Origin: Cupriavidus necator N-1
GTDB taxonomy: Bacteria; Pseudomonadota; Gammaproteobacteria; Burkholderiales; Burkholderiaceae
Direction: 5' to 3'
Assembly: GCF_000219215.1 (NCBI RefSeq)
Contig: NC_015726.1
Location: 2,914,001-2,978,000, forward strand
Length of the DNA stretch: 64,000 nucleotides
Position numbers and translations under genes: made by a program. Positions 42,637 to 52,401 of the stretch are shown piece after piece (within the stretch, counting starts at the first letter, position 1; each line of letters starts with the position of its first letter). The notes beneath the pieces were generated by a model, which saw nothing but the letters and a program-made list of their open reading frames with translations, ran no database searches and had not been told where the DNA came from.

Positions 42637-44198
42637 GACAAGCACAACTCCTTTGATACCGGCAAACGGTGGCCCTTGTATTCAACCGCGAGCCCGAGAT
42701 CGCCGACATGCAACGGTGCCGCCGCGATCCTATAGCCATCGCTTCCAGCTACGACCTGCGTCAACGACTTAGCGCGCACGAAGTCCATGGCGATATCCTC
42801 ATTCATGAAGAGCGGCTTATCGCTCGTCTGGCGGATATAGGCGACTAGCGCACGATGTGCGTCGATCCGACTCCGCTCATCCTGCCAACCATAGGCGTAG
42901 CGCTCGGAAAACGGGTGATCAAGGTAGCCAAACAGTGTGCCGGTGTCCCGAGCAACATCAAACGCCTGCTTGAAGATCGCCAGTGGATCGCCTTCTGCCA
43001 GCATGCATTCGCCGTGCAGCATGCATTGCTGACTATGTCCGATGAAGCCGGCCGGCAAGCCGGCAAGTTCCCCGCCGCGCGCGAGAACGAATTCGGGATC
43101 ATTGCGGATAATGCCACCGATGCAACCTTGGTAGCCTATGTCGGCCAGGGCATGAAGCGCATAGCCTGGCGACTGGTGAAACGGCGAAACGGCGTAGCGC
43201 ACGTGGCGTCCTGTTGCCTCGCGGAGACGGATGACAGATTGTGAGCCTTCCTGCAAAGCAGCCTCGTAACTGCCCCCCCAGTTAGGTGCATGTGTGGCCG
43301 TGTGCGACAGAAGCGCACCGCCTTGAGCAAGCAACTCGTTAAGCAGCGGAATATTGCGTGCAGCGGCGAGATTGCTTGTGTGAACCGCGAGGCTGAATGG
43401 CACATCCATGTCTCGATAGGCGTCCCACAACGGGCGCGCCGATTCCACGTCCTCGTCGCAATCCAAACGCGAGGTGATCGCGGCATCATAGCCCCATGGG
43501 ATCTCGCTCAGAACTGGTTGGCATGGCAAGGTCTCCGCGCGATGGTTCGCGAGAAACGCCTCAACAATCCGCCATTCGAACGAATCGCAAGGCCCAACTG
43601 GACGGTTGAACCACAACACGCTCGCGTCGGCCAACTCCCCCAGTGCGGCATACGAACCGGCACGAACGCCATCGACAGTAACTGCAGCAATTTCCTCGGC
43701 GCCTGCGTCCATAGCACGAGAGACGGCCCAGGGCGAACCATCAGCCCGGATCGCGCCGAAGCCAAGGTTATTCCACTCGTCTGTGAAGTCGAATCGCTCG
43801 AAGGCCCGTTCCCACTTCGCACCGCCTAGTATGGCGGCACGCTCACCATAGGCGACAACTGCTGGGCTGGCGCGCCAGGCGCGGCTTGGCGCCGCCTGGC
43901 TCCGGCTCGCTTCAGGTAGCGACGCCGGCCATTCTGCGGATGCCCACCCCAGCCTGTCTGCCAATACAGGTGGAAGCGTACCGAAAAGAATCAGCTTCCG
44001 GCGCCCACCTCGCAGCCAACCGACCAGTAGATCCCCCCAGGAATCGGGCAAATCGACGGCGGCAAGTATCGGATAGCCGACATCGAGTGCACCGTGTCCG
44101 GCCAGGGCAACTTGCGCGCGGCTGACCGATCGGCGCAGTGCCGCGGCAACAAGCCGGCCCGCTGTACTCGACGGTTGCGCGAACAATACGCCGATCAT
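42633..44198 (-). CDS. NodB-like polysaccharide deacetylase family protein with extra N-terminal domain
   Basis: This 521-residue protein carries a deacetylase-type (CE4-like) barrel in its second half: AAITSRLDCDED (metal Asp), ALLSHTATHAPNWGG (the HxxxH-type metal histidines) and YAVSPFHQSPGYALHALADIGYQGCI. The first 200 residues are a separate domain of alternating strands and helices that I cannot name. The protein has no signal peptide, so it would act in the cytoplasm on a sugar nucleotide or lipid-linked intermediate instead of finished polymer. It overlaps the ligase-like gene upstream and wecB downstream by 4 nt each, suggesting action on a WecB-derived amino sugar. Confidence 0.8.
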   Translation of the reverse strand: MIGVLFAQPSSTAGRLVAAALRRSVSRAQVALAGHGALDVGYPILAAVDLPDSWGDLLVGWLRGGRRKLILFGTLPPVLADRLGWASAEWPASLPEASRSQAAPSRAWRASPAVVAYGERAAILGGAKWERAFERFDFTDEWNNLGFGAIRADGSPWAVSRAMDAGAEEIAAVTVDGVRAGSYAALGELADASVLWFNRPVGPCDSFEWRIVEAFLANHRAETLPCQPVLSEIPWGYDAAITSRLDCDEDVESARPLWDAYRDMDVPFSLAVHTSNLAAARNIPLLNELLAQGGALLSHTATHAPNWGGSYEAALQEGSQSVIRLREATGRHVRYAVSPFHQSPGYALHALADIGYQGCIGGIIRNDPEFVLARGGELAGLPAGFIGHSQQCMLHGECMLAEGDPLAIFKQAFDVARDTGTLFGYLDHPFSERYAYGWQDERSRIDAHRALVAYIRQTSDKPLFMNEDIAMDFVRAKSLTQVVAGSDGYRIAAAPLHVGDLGLAVEYKGHRLPVSKELCLS

Positions 44199-45574
44199 GC
44201 TGTCACCACATGCCTGAACTTTGCGCGGCGCCCCACGCGCACGAAGTCCTCATGTCCTACGAAGGCAATATCGAATCCCGACGGCCAAAACGTCCTGAGC
44301 TTCTGGCGCGTCTCGTCGGGGTTCGCCCATGGTTCGAGCACGAGTCGCAGCGTCGGCAACGTCGTACGCAGATCGATCTGAAACTCCTGAATTCCACCAA
44401 CCCGGTGGTCGAGGATGTCCTGAATGTGGTGGGTGGGGTAGTCGACGCCGTTGATCGGGACGACATCGTGGATACGGCCTGTGATATTTGTCAGAACGAA
44501 CGCGTCCGAACGCTCTTCAACGGCAGCAAGATCCCCGGTGGCGTAGCGGATCAACGGCATGAGCTTGTTGCGAAAACCGGTGAAAACAAGTTCATGCGCG
44601 CCATCGGCGTTGTCGGAAAGCGGCCGACTCTCGGGCCAGCCTTCCGACTCGAGGACCTGCAAGCCCTTTCCAGAGCCGTTCAATTCATAAGCCATCACGC
44701 CCAGCTCGGCCAGGCCGTAACGATCCACTACGCGGCAACGCAATGCCGATGCAATCAGCTCGCGCGCCTTTGGCTCGAGCAGCTCACCGCTCGACTCGAA
44801 CACGGCAAATGTTTTGCCGCCGCCATATCGACGTTGAACATAGGCGGCCAACGCATGGATCGTCGACGGATGCGCGTGCACGAGATAGGGCTTGCGCCGC
44901 TTCAGCGTGGTCCAGATTTCCTCCAGGCCGACGTCATCGATACGGTCAAAGAAGATATTGCTGCGATTCATCGCGAAGCATTTGAAGTCTTCGCGCGATG
45001 GCCATTCGGGAATTGGATCGTTGGGGAAACGACACGCAAAGTGCAACTCCGAACGATGGCGCAGCTTGCCGATTGCCTGGCGTGCGAAATACGTTACGGA
45101 TGACGAATAGTCGGCAGCAGGCTGATCGTAGAATATTGTGCACGACAGACCAGTAGAACCGCCAGTCTTGCAAGCATGATGACGAAGGCTTTCCAATGGC
45201 CTGGAGAGCAGTCGATTGCCCTGTTCGCGGATGATGTCCTTCGTCAGATAGGGAAGCGCTTCAAGCTGGCGCGCATCCGTGACTCTTTCGGGATTGAATG
45301 AGATCGCTCGGAACAGGTCTCGGTAGTACGGCACCTCGGAGCCGGCAAAGCACAGAATGTCACGCAACCGCCCTAGTGCAATGGCGCGACGTTGCGGAAA
45401 CGGCAACTTGTAATGATGGCGAAGCTCTGCCACTTTGGCGGCCACGTCACGTCGCTCCATGCGATGAGCGATCGGATACGCGACATAGCCGCCTACGATG
45501 CCTTTGGCCAGCCTCAATGGCTGGTGTGCGAAAAGCGTTTCGCCATACTGGAGCAAAGGATGATCAGCTCGCAT
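44195..45574 (-). CDS. CapK/PaaK-like AMP-forming ligase family protein
   Basis: This is a 459-residue member of the phenylacetate-CoA ligase-like adenylate-forming group (CapK subgroup), often found in capsule and O-antigen loci. The AMP-binding P-loop is KTGGSTGLSCTIFYD, the second motif is VDRYGLAELGVMAYE, and YATGDLAAVEE with TNITGRIHDVV forms the hinge and third motif. CapK-type proteins have no firmly known reaction. An acyl or amino-acyl activation that later modifies a sugar amine is possible, and the adjoining deacetylase could free that amine. It is separated from wzt by 142 nt. Confidence 0.85.
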   Translation of the reverse strand: MRADHPLLQYGETLFAHQPLRLAKGIVGGYVAYPIAHRMERRDVAAKVAELRHHYKLPFPQRRAIALGRLRDILCFAGSEVPYYRDLFRAISFNPERVTDARQLEALPYLTKDIIREQGNRLLSRPLESLRHHACKTGGSTGLSCTIFYDQPAADYSSSVTYFARQAIGKLRHRSELHFACRFPNDPIPEWPSREDFKCFAMNRSNIFFDRIDDVGLEEIWTTLKRRKPYLVHAHPSTIHALAAYVQRRYGGGKTFAVFESSGELLEPKARELIASALRCRVVDRYGLAELGVMAYELNGSGKGLQVLESEGWPESRPLSDNADGAHELVFTGFRNKLMPLIRYATGDLAAVEERSDAFVLTNITGRIHDVVPINGVDYPTHHIQDILDHRVGGIQEFQIDLRTTLPTLRLVLEPWANPDETRQKLRTFWPSGFDIAFVGHEDFVRVGRRAKFRHVVTA

Positions 45575-45716
45575 CTCAATTCAATTGGGGCTTCCGCCGC
45601 ACTGCTGGCGGCTGATGCATATCGGTCGCCGCAATGGGTGATTGTCTTTCAAGCTCTCTGTTCCGCGATCAGCAACGTCGCCGCGGCATTGCGTGTCCAG
45701 ACTGTTCGTCTGTAAG

Positions 45717-46475
45717 TCAGCCTGCCTCCTGCCACGTCACTTCTTCGGCCGCTGCGGGAGCAATCGGAGTATCGGATACGATGCTGCCGTGCTGCATTTC
45801 GATTCGCCGAGTGCAAATCCGCTGCACCATATTCGGGTCATGTGAGGCAACCACCAGGATCGAGGCATTGCTAACCAACGCCCCGAGCCGCTTCTCGGCC
45901 TTCTCGGCAAAAGCAGCATCACCGACGCTCAACCATTCATCCATGATCAATATGTCTGCCTCAACACTCGTCGAGATAGCAAACGCCAGGCGCAACATCA
46001 TGCCGCTCGAATACGTCCGTACCGGCAAGTTCAGGTATTCGTCCAACTCGCTGAAATCGGCAATCTCATCAATCTTGCTGCGGATCTTTGCCGGTGTCAG
46101 GCCATCCAGAATACCGCGAAGATAAATGTTCTCGAAGCCTGTCGCATCAGGGTCCAGTCCCATTGACACGTCGAGCAGCGAGGCGATCTTGCCCTTTGTT
46201 TCCAGCATACCGCTCACCGGGGCGTAGACTCCGGACAGTGTCCGCAACAGCGTGGTCTTGCCCGAACCGTTGTGGCCGACCAAAGCAATCCGCTCGCCAT
46301 CAGAAAAGCGGAAACTAAGCTGATCCAGCGCCGTCACTACCGCGTGATTGCCTGCATCCCGGCCAATCCGGCCCCCGGTTGTCAGGTTCAACACCGCCTT
46401 TTTGAGTGAACGATGCGAGTTTTCGTAGATGGGAAAGGAAACCGAAATTTCCCGGGCATTAATGTATGAACTCAC
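45717..46475 (-). CDS. wzt: polysaccharide ABC exporter ATPase, short form without C-terminal domain
   Basis: This is the nucleotide-binding subunit of a Wzm/Wzt (or KpsMT) exporter, about 252 residues. The Walker A is GHNGSGKTT (about 67-75), the signature YSSGMMLRLAF, and the Walker B LIMDEWLSVGD is followed by the switch His in VVASHD. The protein stops soon after this. It lacks the 150-200 residue carbohydrate-binding domain of O9a-type Wzt, so it should not recognise a terminal cap. The GTG at 46475 follows the wzm stop by 4 nt; an ATG at 46499 inside wzm is an alternative. Confidence 0.93.
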   Translation of the reverse strand: MSSYINAREISVSFPIYENSHRSLKKAVLNLTTGGRIGRDAGNHAVVTALDQLSFRFSDGERIALVGHNGSGKTTLLRTLSGVYAPVSGMLETKGKIASLLDVSMGLDPDATGFENIYLRGILDGLTPAKIRSKIDEIADFSELDEYLNLPVRTYSSGMMLRLAFAISTSVEADILIMDEWLSVGDAAFAEKAEKRLGALVSNASILVVASHDPNMVQRICTRRIEMQHGSIVSDTPIAPAAAEEVTWQEAG

Positions 46476-46479
46476 GATG

Positions 46480-47316
46480 TCACAGCCAGTAAGGAACACG
46501 GTTGCGATAGCGACGCATCAACATTTGCGCGACCGCAAAGCCAAACACCAGCAAACCGATTGACCATGCCCACGACTCCCAATGGAGAGGCCGACCGGTG
46601 ATTGGCGCGCGAACCGTCTCGATCAGGTGGTACAACGGGTTATATTCGGCCACCCAGCTGCGCTCTTTCAATATCTCCGGCGACCACATAACCGGCGTGA
46701 AGAAAAACACAATCTGGATCAAATTGCCGACGATTGGCGGAATGTCGCGGAACCGCGCGCACAAGACGCCGAGCGAGACGCCGACCCAAATGCCGTGTAG
46801 AAGCAACAGCAGGAGAGCCAGCGGCACCAGAAAAAACTCCCAGGTCGGCCAGTGACCGAACGCGATCAGCACGATCACCACTACCGGGAGGCTATGCAGC
46901 AAGATCGCAAAATTACGCCACGCGATCCGGCAAACGTGAATTGTCAACGGAATCCGAACCTGTTTGATCAGGTATGCCGCCCCAATAAACGACAAGCAGC
47001 CTTCATTGGCCACTGCACCAATGAACTGCCATACCACCAGGCCGACAGCCAAGTATGGAAGATAGTCGCGGATTTCCTGGTGCAGCAACGTTGAATACAA
47101 CGCCCCAAGAACCACGACCATGATTGCCGTGCTCAGCGTGAACCAGAATGGTCCAATGACCGAGCGTCGATACCGCTGCTTGATGTCATGCCAGCCTAGC
47201 GTTCCCCAGATCCGCGCCGAGCGAATGCCGATGATCAGGTCATCGTTCCCAGCATGCTCCGCGAGATGCCGTTCCGTGCGTCCAGTTGCTGCAATATCCA
47301 TATCAGACACGTCCAT
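46480..47316 (-). CDS. wzm: polysaccharide ABC exporter permease
   Basis: This is a 278-residue ABC-2 type membrane subunit with six predicted helices. The cytoplasmic start has WHDIKQRYRRSVIGPFWFTLS, a hallmark of Wzm/KpsM proteins, and the C-terminal part has FFFTPVMWSPEIL and YNPLYHLIETVRAPI. It pairs with the Wzt gene downstream to export lipid-linked polysaccharide across the inner membrane. The gene starts inside the end of manC (14-nt overlap), so translation is coupled. A second ATG at 47301 is also possible. Confidence 0.95.
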   Translation of the reverse strand: MDVSDMDIAATGRTERHLAEHAGNDDLIIGIRSARIWGTLGWHDIKQRYRRSVIGPFWFTLSTAIMVVVLGALYSTLLHQEIRDYLPYLAVGLVVWQFIGAVANEGCLSFIGAAYLIKQVRIPLTIHVCRIAWRNFAILLHSLPVVVIVLIAFGHWPTWEFFLVPLALLLLLLHGIWVGVSLGVLCARFRDIPPIVGNLIQIVFFFTPVMWSPEILKERSWVAEYNPLYHLIETVRAPITGRPLHWESWAWSIGLLVFGFAVAQMLMRRYRNRVPYWL

Positions 47317-48718
47317 ACACGTCTTCGAAGCGGACGATGTCGTCCTCCCCGAGGTAATCTCCGCTTTGCACTTCGATCATGATGAGATCGACAACACCCG
47401 GATTCTCCAGCCGGTGCTTGTGTCCCGCAGGGATGTAGGTTGATTCATCCGTGGCAACCAGAAACGATTTCTCGCCGTTGACCACTTTCGCCGTGCCGCG
47501 CACCACGATCCAGTGTTCGCTGCGATGGTGATGCATTTGCAGGCTGAGACTCGCGCCCGGCTTCACCTCGATCCGCTTGATCTTGAAACGCGGACCCTCT
47601 TCAAGCACCGTATAGGCGCCCCAAGGCCGGCGCACAGTGCGATGTAGCTTATAGGTATCGTGACCGCGCTTCTTCAGCTCGCCGTAGATGTGCTTCACAT
47701 CCTGCGTGCGATCCTTGTGGGCAATCAGCAGCGCGTCGGGTGTATCGACCACAACGAGATTTTCGACGCCCACCGCTCCAATCAGGCGCTCATGGCTCAT
47801 CACGAAACAGTTGGTGACGTCGTACATGACCACGTCGCCGTCGATTCTGTTTCCGTGCGCGTCAGCCTTCTGTAGGTCGCCAAGCGCCTTCCATGACCCG
47901 ATGTCGCTCCATCCAATGTTGCAAGGCACCACCGAGGCACTCGTGCACTTCTCCATCACGGCGTAATCAAGTGACTCATCAGGAACCGCGCGAAAAGCGA
48001 TTGAATCCAAGTCGATTTGGGTCCACTCCGGGCCAGCTGCGACATGCGATTGCTCCATGCATTCGGTAGCGGCGGCAAGAATGTCCGGCCGGTGCTCATT
48101 CAGCTCGCGGAGGATGCTGCCGGCGGTAAAACAGAACATGCCGGAGTTCCACAGGAAACGCCCCGAGGCAAGATATTCCTGAGCCTTTTCCAGCGTTGGC
48201 TTCTCTACGAAGCGAACAACCTTCGTACCATCCGCCTCGATATAACCAAAGCCGGTTTCCGGCGAATCGGGCTGGATCCCGAACGTCACGATTTTGCCAT
48301 CGCGCGATAGTGCTTCCGCACGTGCAACGGCTTCAGCGAACGCAGACTGATCGGCGATCAGGTGATCGGCGGTGAGGACCAGCAAGACCTGGTCCTCACC
48401 GAACGTATCGGCCACATACCGCGCAGTTACCGCGATCGCGGCTGCAGTATTGCGCCCCGCAGGCTCCAGCAGGAACGACGTGCGAACGCCATCGATACCG
48501 ACTTCCCGATACTCGTCGACGGTCTTGAAAAAGAGCTCACGATTGGTCACCGTGATGACATGCTCAACCTCAGGCAAGCCCGCCGCCCGAAGATAGGCCT
48601 TCTGCAGCAGGCTCTGTCCATCCGCGAGCCGGATAAATGGCTTAGGATGGTGTTCGCGCGATACCGGCCAGAGCCGGGAACCAGCACCGCCACTCAGAAT
48701 GATTGGAATCAGACTCAC
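47303..48718 (-). CDS. manC: mannose-1-phosphate guanylyltransferase / mannose-6-phosphate isomerase
   Basis: This is a bifunctional type II enzyme of 471 residues that forms GDP-mannose. The nucleotidyltransferase domain begins LIPIILSGGAGSRLWPVSREHHPKPF, with FVEKP and WNSGMF further on. The C-terminal cupin (isomerase) has RPWGAYTVLEEG, LSLQMHHHRSEHWIVVRGTA and YIPAGHKHRLENPG with the metal-binding residues. The GTG at 48718 is chosen because the family motif starts three residues later; the frame is open to 48811 without similarity. Mannose-1-P must come from the mutase at 9969-11354, since no manB is adjacent. Confidence 0.96.
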   Translation of the reverse strand: MSLIPIILSGGAGSRLWPVSREHHPKPFIRLADGQSLLQKAYLRAAGLPEVEHVITVTNRELFFKTVDEYREVGIDGVRTSFLLEPAGRNTAAAIAVTARYVADTFGEDQVLLVLTADHLIADQSAFAEAVARAEALSRDGKIVTFGIQPDSPETGFGYIEADGTKVVRFVEKPTLEKAQEYLASGRFLWNSGMFCFTAGSILRELNEHRPDILAAATECMEQSHVAAGPEWTQIDLDSIAFRAVPDESLDYAVMEKCTSASVVPCNIGWSDIGSWKALGDLQKADAHGNRIDGDVVMYDVTNCFVMSHERLIGAVGVENLVVVDTPDALLIAHKDRTQDVKHIYGELKKRGHDTYKLHRTVRRPWGAYTVLEEGPRFKIKRIEVKPGASLSLQMHHHRSEHWIVVRGTAKVVNGEKSFLVATDESTYIPAGHKHRLENPGVVDLIMIEVQSGDYLGEDDIVRFEDVYGRV

Positions 48719-48758
48719 ATCGTCCTCGCTACCAACATCGGGCAGAAAGAGAGCAAAC

Positions 48759-49316
48759 TCAAACTGCGTCTTCGAAAACTTCCGCCGCGTCGAAGCGCTG
48801 GCCTGCAGCATCCTTCGCTGCGAGCATCGGTTCGGCTATCGGCCAGTCGATCGATAGCGTCGGATCATTCCAGACAATGCTACGTTCGAACTCCTGATAC
48901 CAGTAGTCAGTGGTCTTGTACAGGAACTCTGCGTACTCTGAAGTCACGACAAAGCCATGCGCAAACCCCTCAGGCACCCACAACTGGCGCTTGTTCTCGG
49001 CGGAGAGCGTGACACCGACCCATTGACCGAATGTCGGGGATTGCCTGCGGATATCCACGGCAACATCGAAGACCTCGCCGGCCACCACGCGCACCAGCTT
49101 GCCTTGCGGGTTCTTGATCTGATAATGCAGGCCGCGGAGGACCCCACGCACTGAACGGGAATGGTTGTCCTGCACGAACGCCCGCCTCACGCCAGTCGCT
49201 TCCTCGAACTGACGAGCATTAAAGCTCTCGAAAAAAAAACCACGATCGTCGCCGAATACCTTTGGCTCGACAATCATGACGTCCGGAATCGCAGTGCGAA
49301 TGACGTTCAGACTCAT
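48759..49316 (-). CDS. rfbC: dTDP-4-dehydrorhamnose 3,5-epimerase
   Basis: RfbC (RmlC) is a cupin enzyme of 185 residues that catalyses the third step of dTDP-L-rhamnose synthesis. [26 protein letters not shown] (catalytic His) and [19 protein letters not shown] are all present, as is FAHGFVV. It overlaps rfbA by 4 nt and completes an rfbBDAC block in the order B-D-A-C. Confidence 0.97.
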   Translation of the reverse strand: MSLNVIRTAIPDVMIVEPKVFGDDRGFFFESFNARQFEEATGVRRAFVQDNHSRSVRGVLRGLHYQIKNPQGKLVRVVAGEVFDVAVDIRRQSPTFGQWVGVTLSAENKRQLWVPEGFAHGFVVTSEYAEFLYKTTDYWYQEFERSIVWNDPTLSIDWPIAEPMLAAKDAAGQRFDAAEVFEDAV

Positions 49317-50191
49317 TTGATGGACTCCGAGATGATTTGCTGCAGGTATTTGCCGTAGCCATTCTTCGACAGGGGAGCGGCCAATGCTTCGACCTGCTCG
49401 GCACTAATCCACTTGCTGCGGAAGGCAATTTCTTCCGGGCAGGCAACCATCAGCCCCTGCCGGTGCTGAAGCGTGGCAATAAAGCTCGCCGCCTCCAGCA
49501 ACGACTCATGCGTGCCGGTATCCAGCCACGCATACCCCCGGCCCATGATTTCCACGTCCAACTGCGCCATCTCCAGATAACGCTTATTGACGTCAGTGAT
49601 TTCCAGCTCGCCACGCGGTGACGGCTTAATATCTGCGGCGATATCACAGACTTGGTTGTCGTAAAAGTACAGACCGGTCACCGCATAGTGAGAACGCGGT
49701 TTTGCCGGCTTCTCCTCCAGTGACAGCGCGCGGAAATTGTCATCAAACTCCACCACGCCATAGCGCTCCGGATCGTGCACGTGATATGCGAAGACTGTCG
49801 CACCTTCCTTCTGCTTGGCCGCCCGATCCAACTGGCGCACGAGGTCGTGCCCATGGAAGATGTTGTCCCCCAGGATCAGTGTGGACGGATCCTTGCCGAT
49901 GAACTCACGGCCGATCAGAAAAGCCTGGGCCAGCCCATCTGGCGACGGCTGCACCGCATACTGCAAATTGATGCCCCACTTGCTGCCATCGCCAAGCATG
50001 TCGGCAAAGCGCGGCGTGTCTTCCGGCGTCGAGATAATCAAGATGTCGCGAATCCCCGCCAGCATCAGCGTGGTCAGCGGATAGTAGATCATCGGCTTGT
50101 CGTAGACCGGCAGCAGTTGCTTGGAGACCGATCGCGTGATCGGATAGAGCCGAGTACCGGAGCCTCCGGCGAGGATAATGCCCTTGCGCAT
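49313..50191 (-). CDS. rfbA: glucose-1-phosphate thymidylyltransferase
   Basis: RfbA (RmlA) makes dTDP-glucose from glucose-1-phosphate and dTTP, the entry step to dTDP-rhamnose. It is 292 residues long. The nucleotide-binding start is [17 protein letters not shown], then [25 protein letters not shown] and VEFD with the metal Asp. GKYLQQI closes the C-terminal helix. It lies 10 nt after rfbD. Confidence 0.98.
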   Translation of the reverse strand: MRKGIILAGGSGTRLYPITRSVSKQLLPVYDKPMIYYPLTTLMLAGIRDILIISTPEDTPRFADMLGDGSKWGINLQYAVQPSPDGLAQAFLIGREFIGKDPSTLILGDNIFHGHDLVRQLDRAAKQKEGATVFAYHVHDPERYGVVEFDDNFRALSLEEKPAKPRSHYAVTGLYFYDNQVCDIAADIKPSPRGELEITDVNKRYLEMAQLDVEIMGRGYAWLDTGTHESLLEAASFIATLQHRQGLMVACPEEIAFRSKWISAEQVEALAAPLSKNGYGKYLQQIISESIK

Positions 50192-50201
50192 GATGTCTTG
50201 C

Positions 50202-51116
50202 TCAGGAAAAGATCTGGTCCAGCAGAAAATGTACGCCCTGCTGCCAATCTGGAAGATGAATACCGAAGGTCTGGCGCAGCTTGCTCGTGCCCAGGCGTGA
50301 GTTGGCTGGGCGTGGAGCTGGAAGCGGATACGCCGTAGCGGGGATGGCTTCGATACGCGCCGGATCTACCTTCAGCTCTACGCCTTTAGTCGCGGCATAG
50401 CGCAGCACTTCGGTAGCATAGGCGTGCCAGGTGGTTTCACCGGCTGCAGCCAGATGGTAAATGCCGGAGGCAAAGACCTGCCGATCACCGAATAGCCAGT
50501 GCCGGGCCACAATCTGCGCGGTCACGTCGGCAATCAACGCAGCCGTGGTAGGCGCGCCGAACTGGTCGGCAATCACGCGCAGGCTGTCGCGCTCGCGGCC
50601 AAGACGCAGCATGGTCTTTGCAAAATTGCCACCGTGCGCACCGGCCACCCAGCAGGTGCGAAGGATAAGCGCCTGCGCGCCAATGGCCGCAATGGCCTGC
50701 TCGCCAGCGAGCTTGCTTTTGCCGTAAACCGACTGTGGGTTGACCGCGTCGCTCTCCACGTAGGCGCCGACCTTGGTACCGTCGAAGACATAGTCGGTCG
50801 AATAGTGAACCAGCAAGCTGCCGAGTGCCCTAGCCTCTTCAGCGAGGATACCGGCAGCGATTCCGTTGATGGCAAAGGCCAGATCCGCGTCCGTTTCGGC
50901 CTTGTCCACCGCGGTGTAAGCGGCAGGATTGACGATAACATCGGGCCGGTACTCGCGCACCACGCGACGAATGTCATCCGGGCGCGACAAATCACAGCCC
51001 GAACGATCGAGCGCCACGACTTTGCCAAGCGGCGCAAGGCTACGCCGCAACTCGAAACCCACTTGGCCGTTGCTGCCGGTAACGAGAACGGTGGGGATGG
51101 CGACGTCAGGCTGCAT
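50202..51116 (-). CDS. rfbD: dTDP-4-dehydrorhamnose reductase
   Basis: RfbD (RmlD) reduces dTDP-4-keto-L-rhamnose to dTDP-L-rhamnose. It is 304 residues long. [17 protein letters not shown] is the NAD(P)-binding start, the SDR catalytic motif is YGKSK (about residue 143), and STDYVFDG and RTCWVAG are family signatures. It overlaps the rfbB stop by 11 nt. Confidence 0.97.
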   Translation of the reverse strand: MQPDVAIPTVLVTGSNGQVGFELRRSLAPLGKVVALDRSGCDLSRPDDIRRVVREYRPDVIVNPAAYTAVDKAETDADLAFAINGIAAGILAEEARALGSLLVHYSTDYVFDGTKVGAYVESDAVNPQSVYGKSKLAGEQAIAAIGAQALILRTCWVAGAHGGNFAKTMLRLGRERDSLRVIADQFGAPTTAALIADVTAQIVARHWLFGDRQVFASGIYHLAAAGETTWHAYATEVLRYAATKGVELKVDPARIEAIPATAYPLPAPRPANSRLGTSKLRQTFGIHLPDWQQGVHFLLDQIFS

Positions 51117-52170
51117 ACTGTTTCGTCACCCAGTTTCGATACTCGCCAGACATCACGTCCTGCACCCACGCCTGGTTATCCAGGTACCACTGCACCGTCT
51201 TGCGCAGGCCGGACTCAAACGTCTCCGCCGGCTTCCAGCCAAGCTCGCGCTCCAGCTTGCGGGCATCGATCGCGTAACGACGATCGTGGCCAGGACGATC
51301 TTTCACGAAGGTAATCTGGTCACGATACGAGCCGGTTGCCTTGGAGGACAGGTCGTCCAGCAGGTCGCACAGCGTGTGCACTACATCGAGGTTGGTTTTC
51401 TCGTTCCAGCCGCCGACGTTGTAGGTCTCGCCGAGTCGCCCCTTGGCAAGCACCTCACGAATCGCCGAGCAGTGGTCACGCACGTACAGCCAGTCGCGCA
51501 CATTCAGCCCATCGCCATAGATCGGCAGCGGCTTGCCCGCCAGCGCATTGGCGATGATCAGCGGTATCAGCTTTTCCGGGAAATGGTACGGACCGTAGTT
51601 GTTGGAACAGTTCGTAGTCAGGACCGGCAAGCCGTAGGTATGGTGATACGCGCGCACCAGGTGATCCGAGGCCGCCTTGGATGCCGAGTACGGGCTGTTG
51701 GGCGCGTACGGCGTAGTTTCCGAGAACTGGGGATCGGTCTCGCTCAGCGAGCCGAACACCTCGTCGGTTGAGACATGCAGGAAGCGGAAGTCCGACTTGG
51801 CCTGCCCTTCGAGGCTGCCCCAGTAAGCGCGAGCCGCTTCCAGAAGCGTGAAGGTCCCAACGATATTCGTCTGGATGAATTCGCCCGGACCATGGATGGA
51901 CCGGTCTACATGGCTTTCCGCCGCGAAGTGCACGACTGCACGCGGCTTGTAGGTGGTGAAGAGCTTGTCCAGGGCGTCACGGTCACAAATATCCGTTTGC
52001 GAGAACACGTGCCGTGGATCGTCCTCGACCGACGCCAGCGTCTTCCGATTGCCTGCATAGGTGAGTTTATCGACGTTGATGACCCCATCCGCCGATTTGT
52101 CGCCCAGCCATGCCAGAACGAAGTTGGCGCCGATAAACCCGGCACCGCCAGTGACCAAAATATGCGACAA
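51106..52170 (-). CDS. rfbB: dTDP-glucose 4,6-dehydratase
   Basis: RfbB (RmlB) converts dTDP-glucose to dTDP-4-keto-6-deoxyglucose. It is 354 residues long. [15 protein letters not shown] binds [15 protein letters not shown] and STDEVFGSL are the RmlB signatures, [12 protein letters not shown] holds the catalytic YxxxK, and [18 protein letters not shown] binds substrate. The start codon is a TTG at 52170 with AAGGAG 7 nt upstream. It is the first gene of the long minus-strand operon that runs down to 28640. Confidence 0.98.
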   Translation of the reverse strand: MSHILVTGGAGFIGANFVLAWLGDKSADGVINVDKLTYAGNRKTLASVEDDPRHVFSQTDICDRDALDKLFTTYKPRAVVHFAAESHVDRSIHGPGEFIQTNIVGTFTLLEAARAYWGSLEGQAKSDFRFLHVSTDEVFGSLSETDPQFSETTPYAPNSPYSASKAASDHLVRAYHHTYGLPVLTTNCSNNYGPYHFPEKLIPLIIANALAGKPLPIYGDGLNVRDWLYVRDHCSAIREVLAKGRLGETYNVGGWNEKTNLDVVHTLCDLLDDLSSKATGSYRDQITFVKDRPGHDRRYAIDARKLERELGWKPAETFESGLRKTVQWYLDNQAWVQDVMSGEYRNWVTKQYAA

Positions 52171-52401
52171 AACTTGCTCCTTGCCTCGATATGTTTCGAC
52201 GACCCGACAAAAGCCGAGCGCCCACCTTGTCCTCTTCCTGGACGGCGGGGCGTTAAGTGCCTGCAGAAGTGGCGGTATTCTATCCGACGGAATGCCCTAA
52301 CCTACATCCCCTCCCCCTCTTTTTGTAGCCTCATGTAACCATGCCACGGTATATCGGTCACAAAACTACAAATAGAAGCGAAATAGTTTTTCCTTCTCTT
52401 G

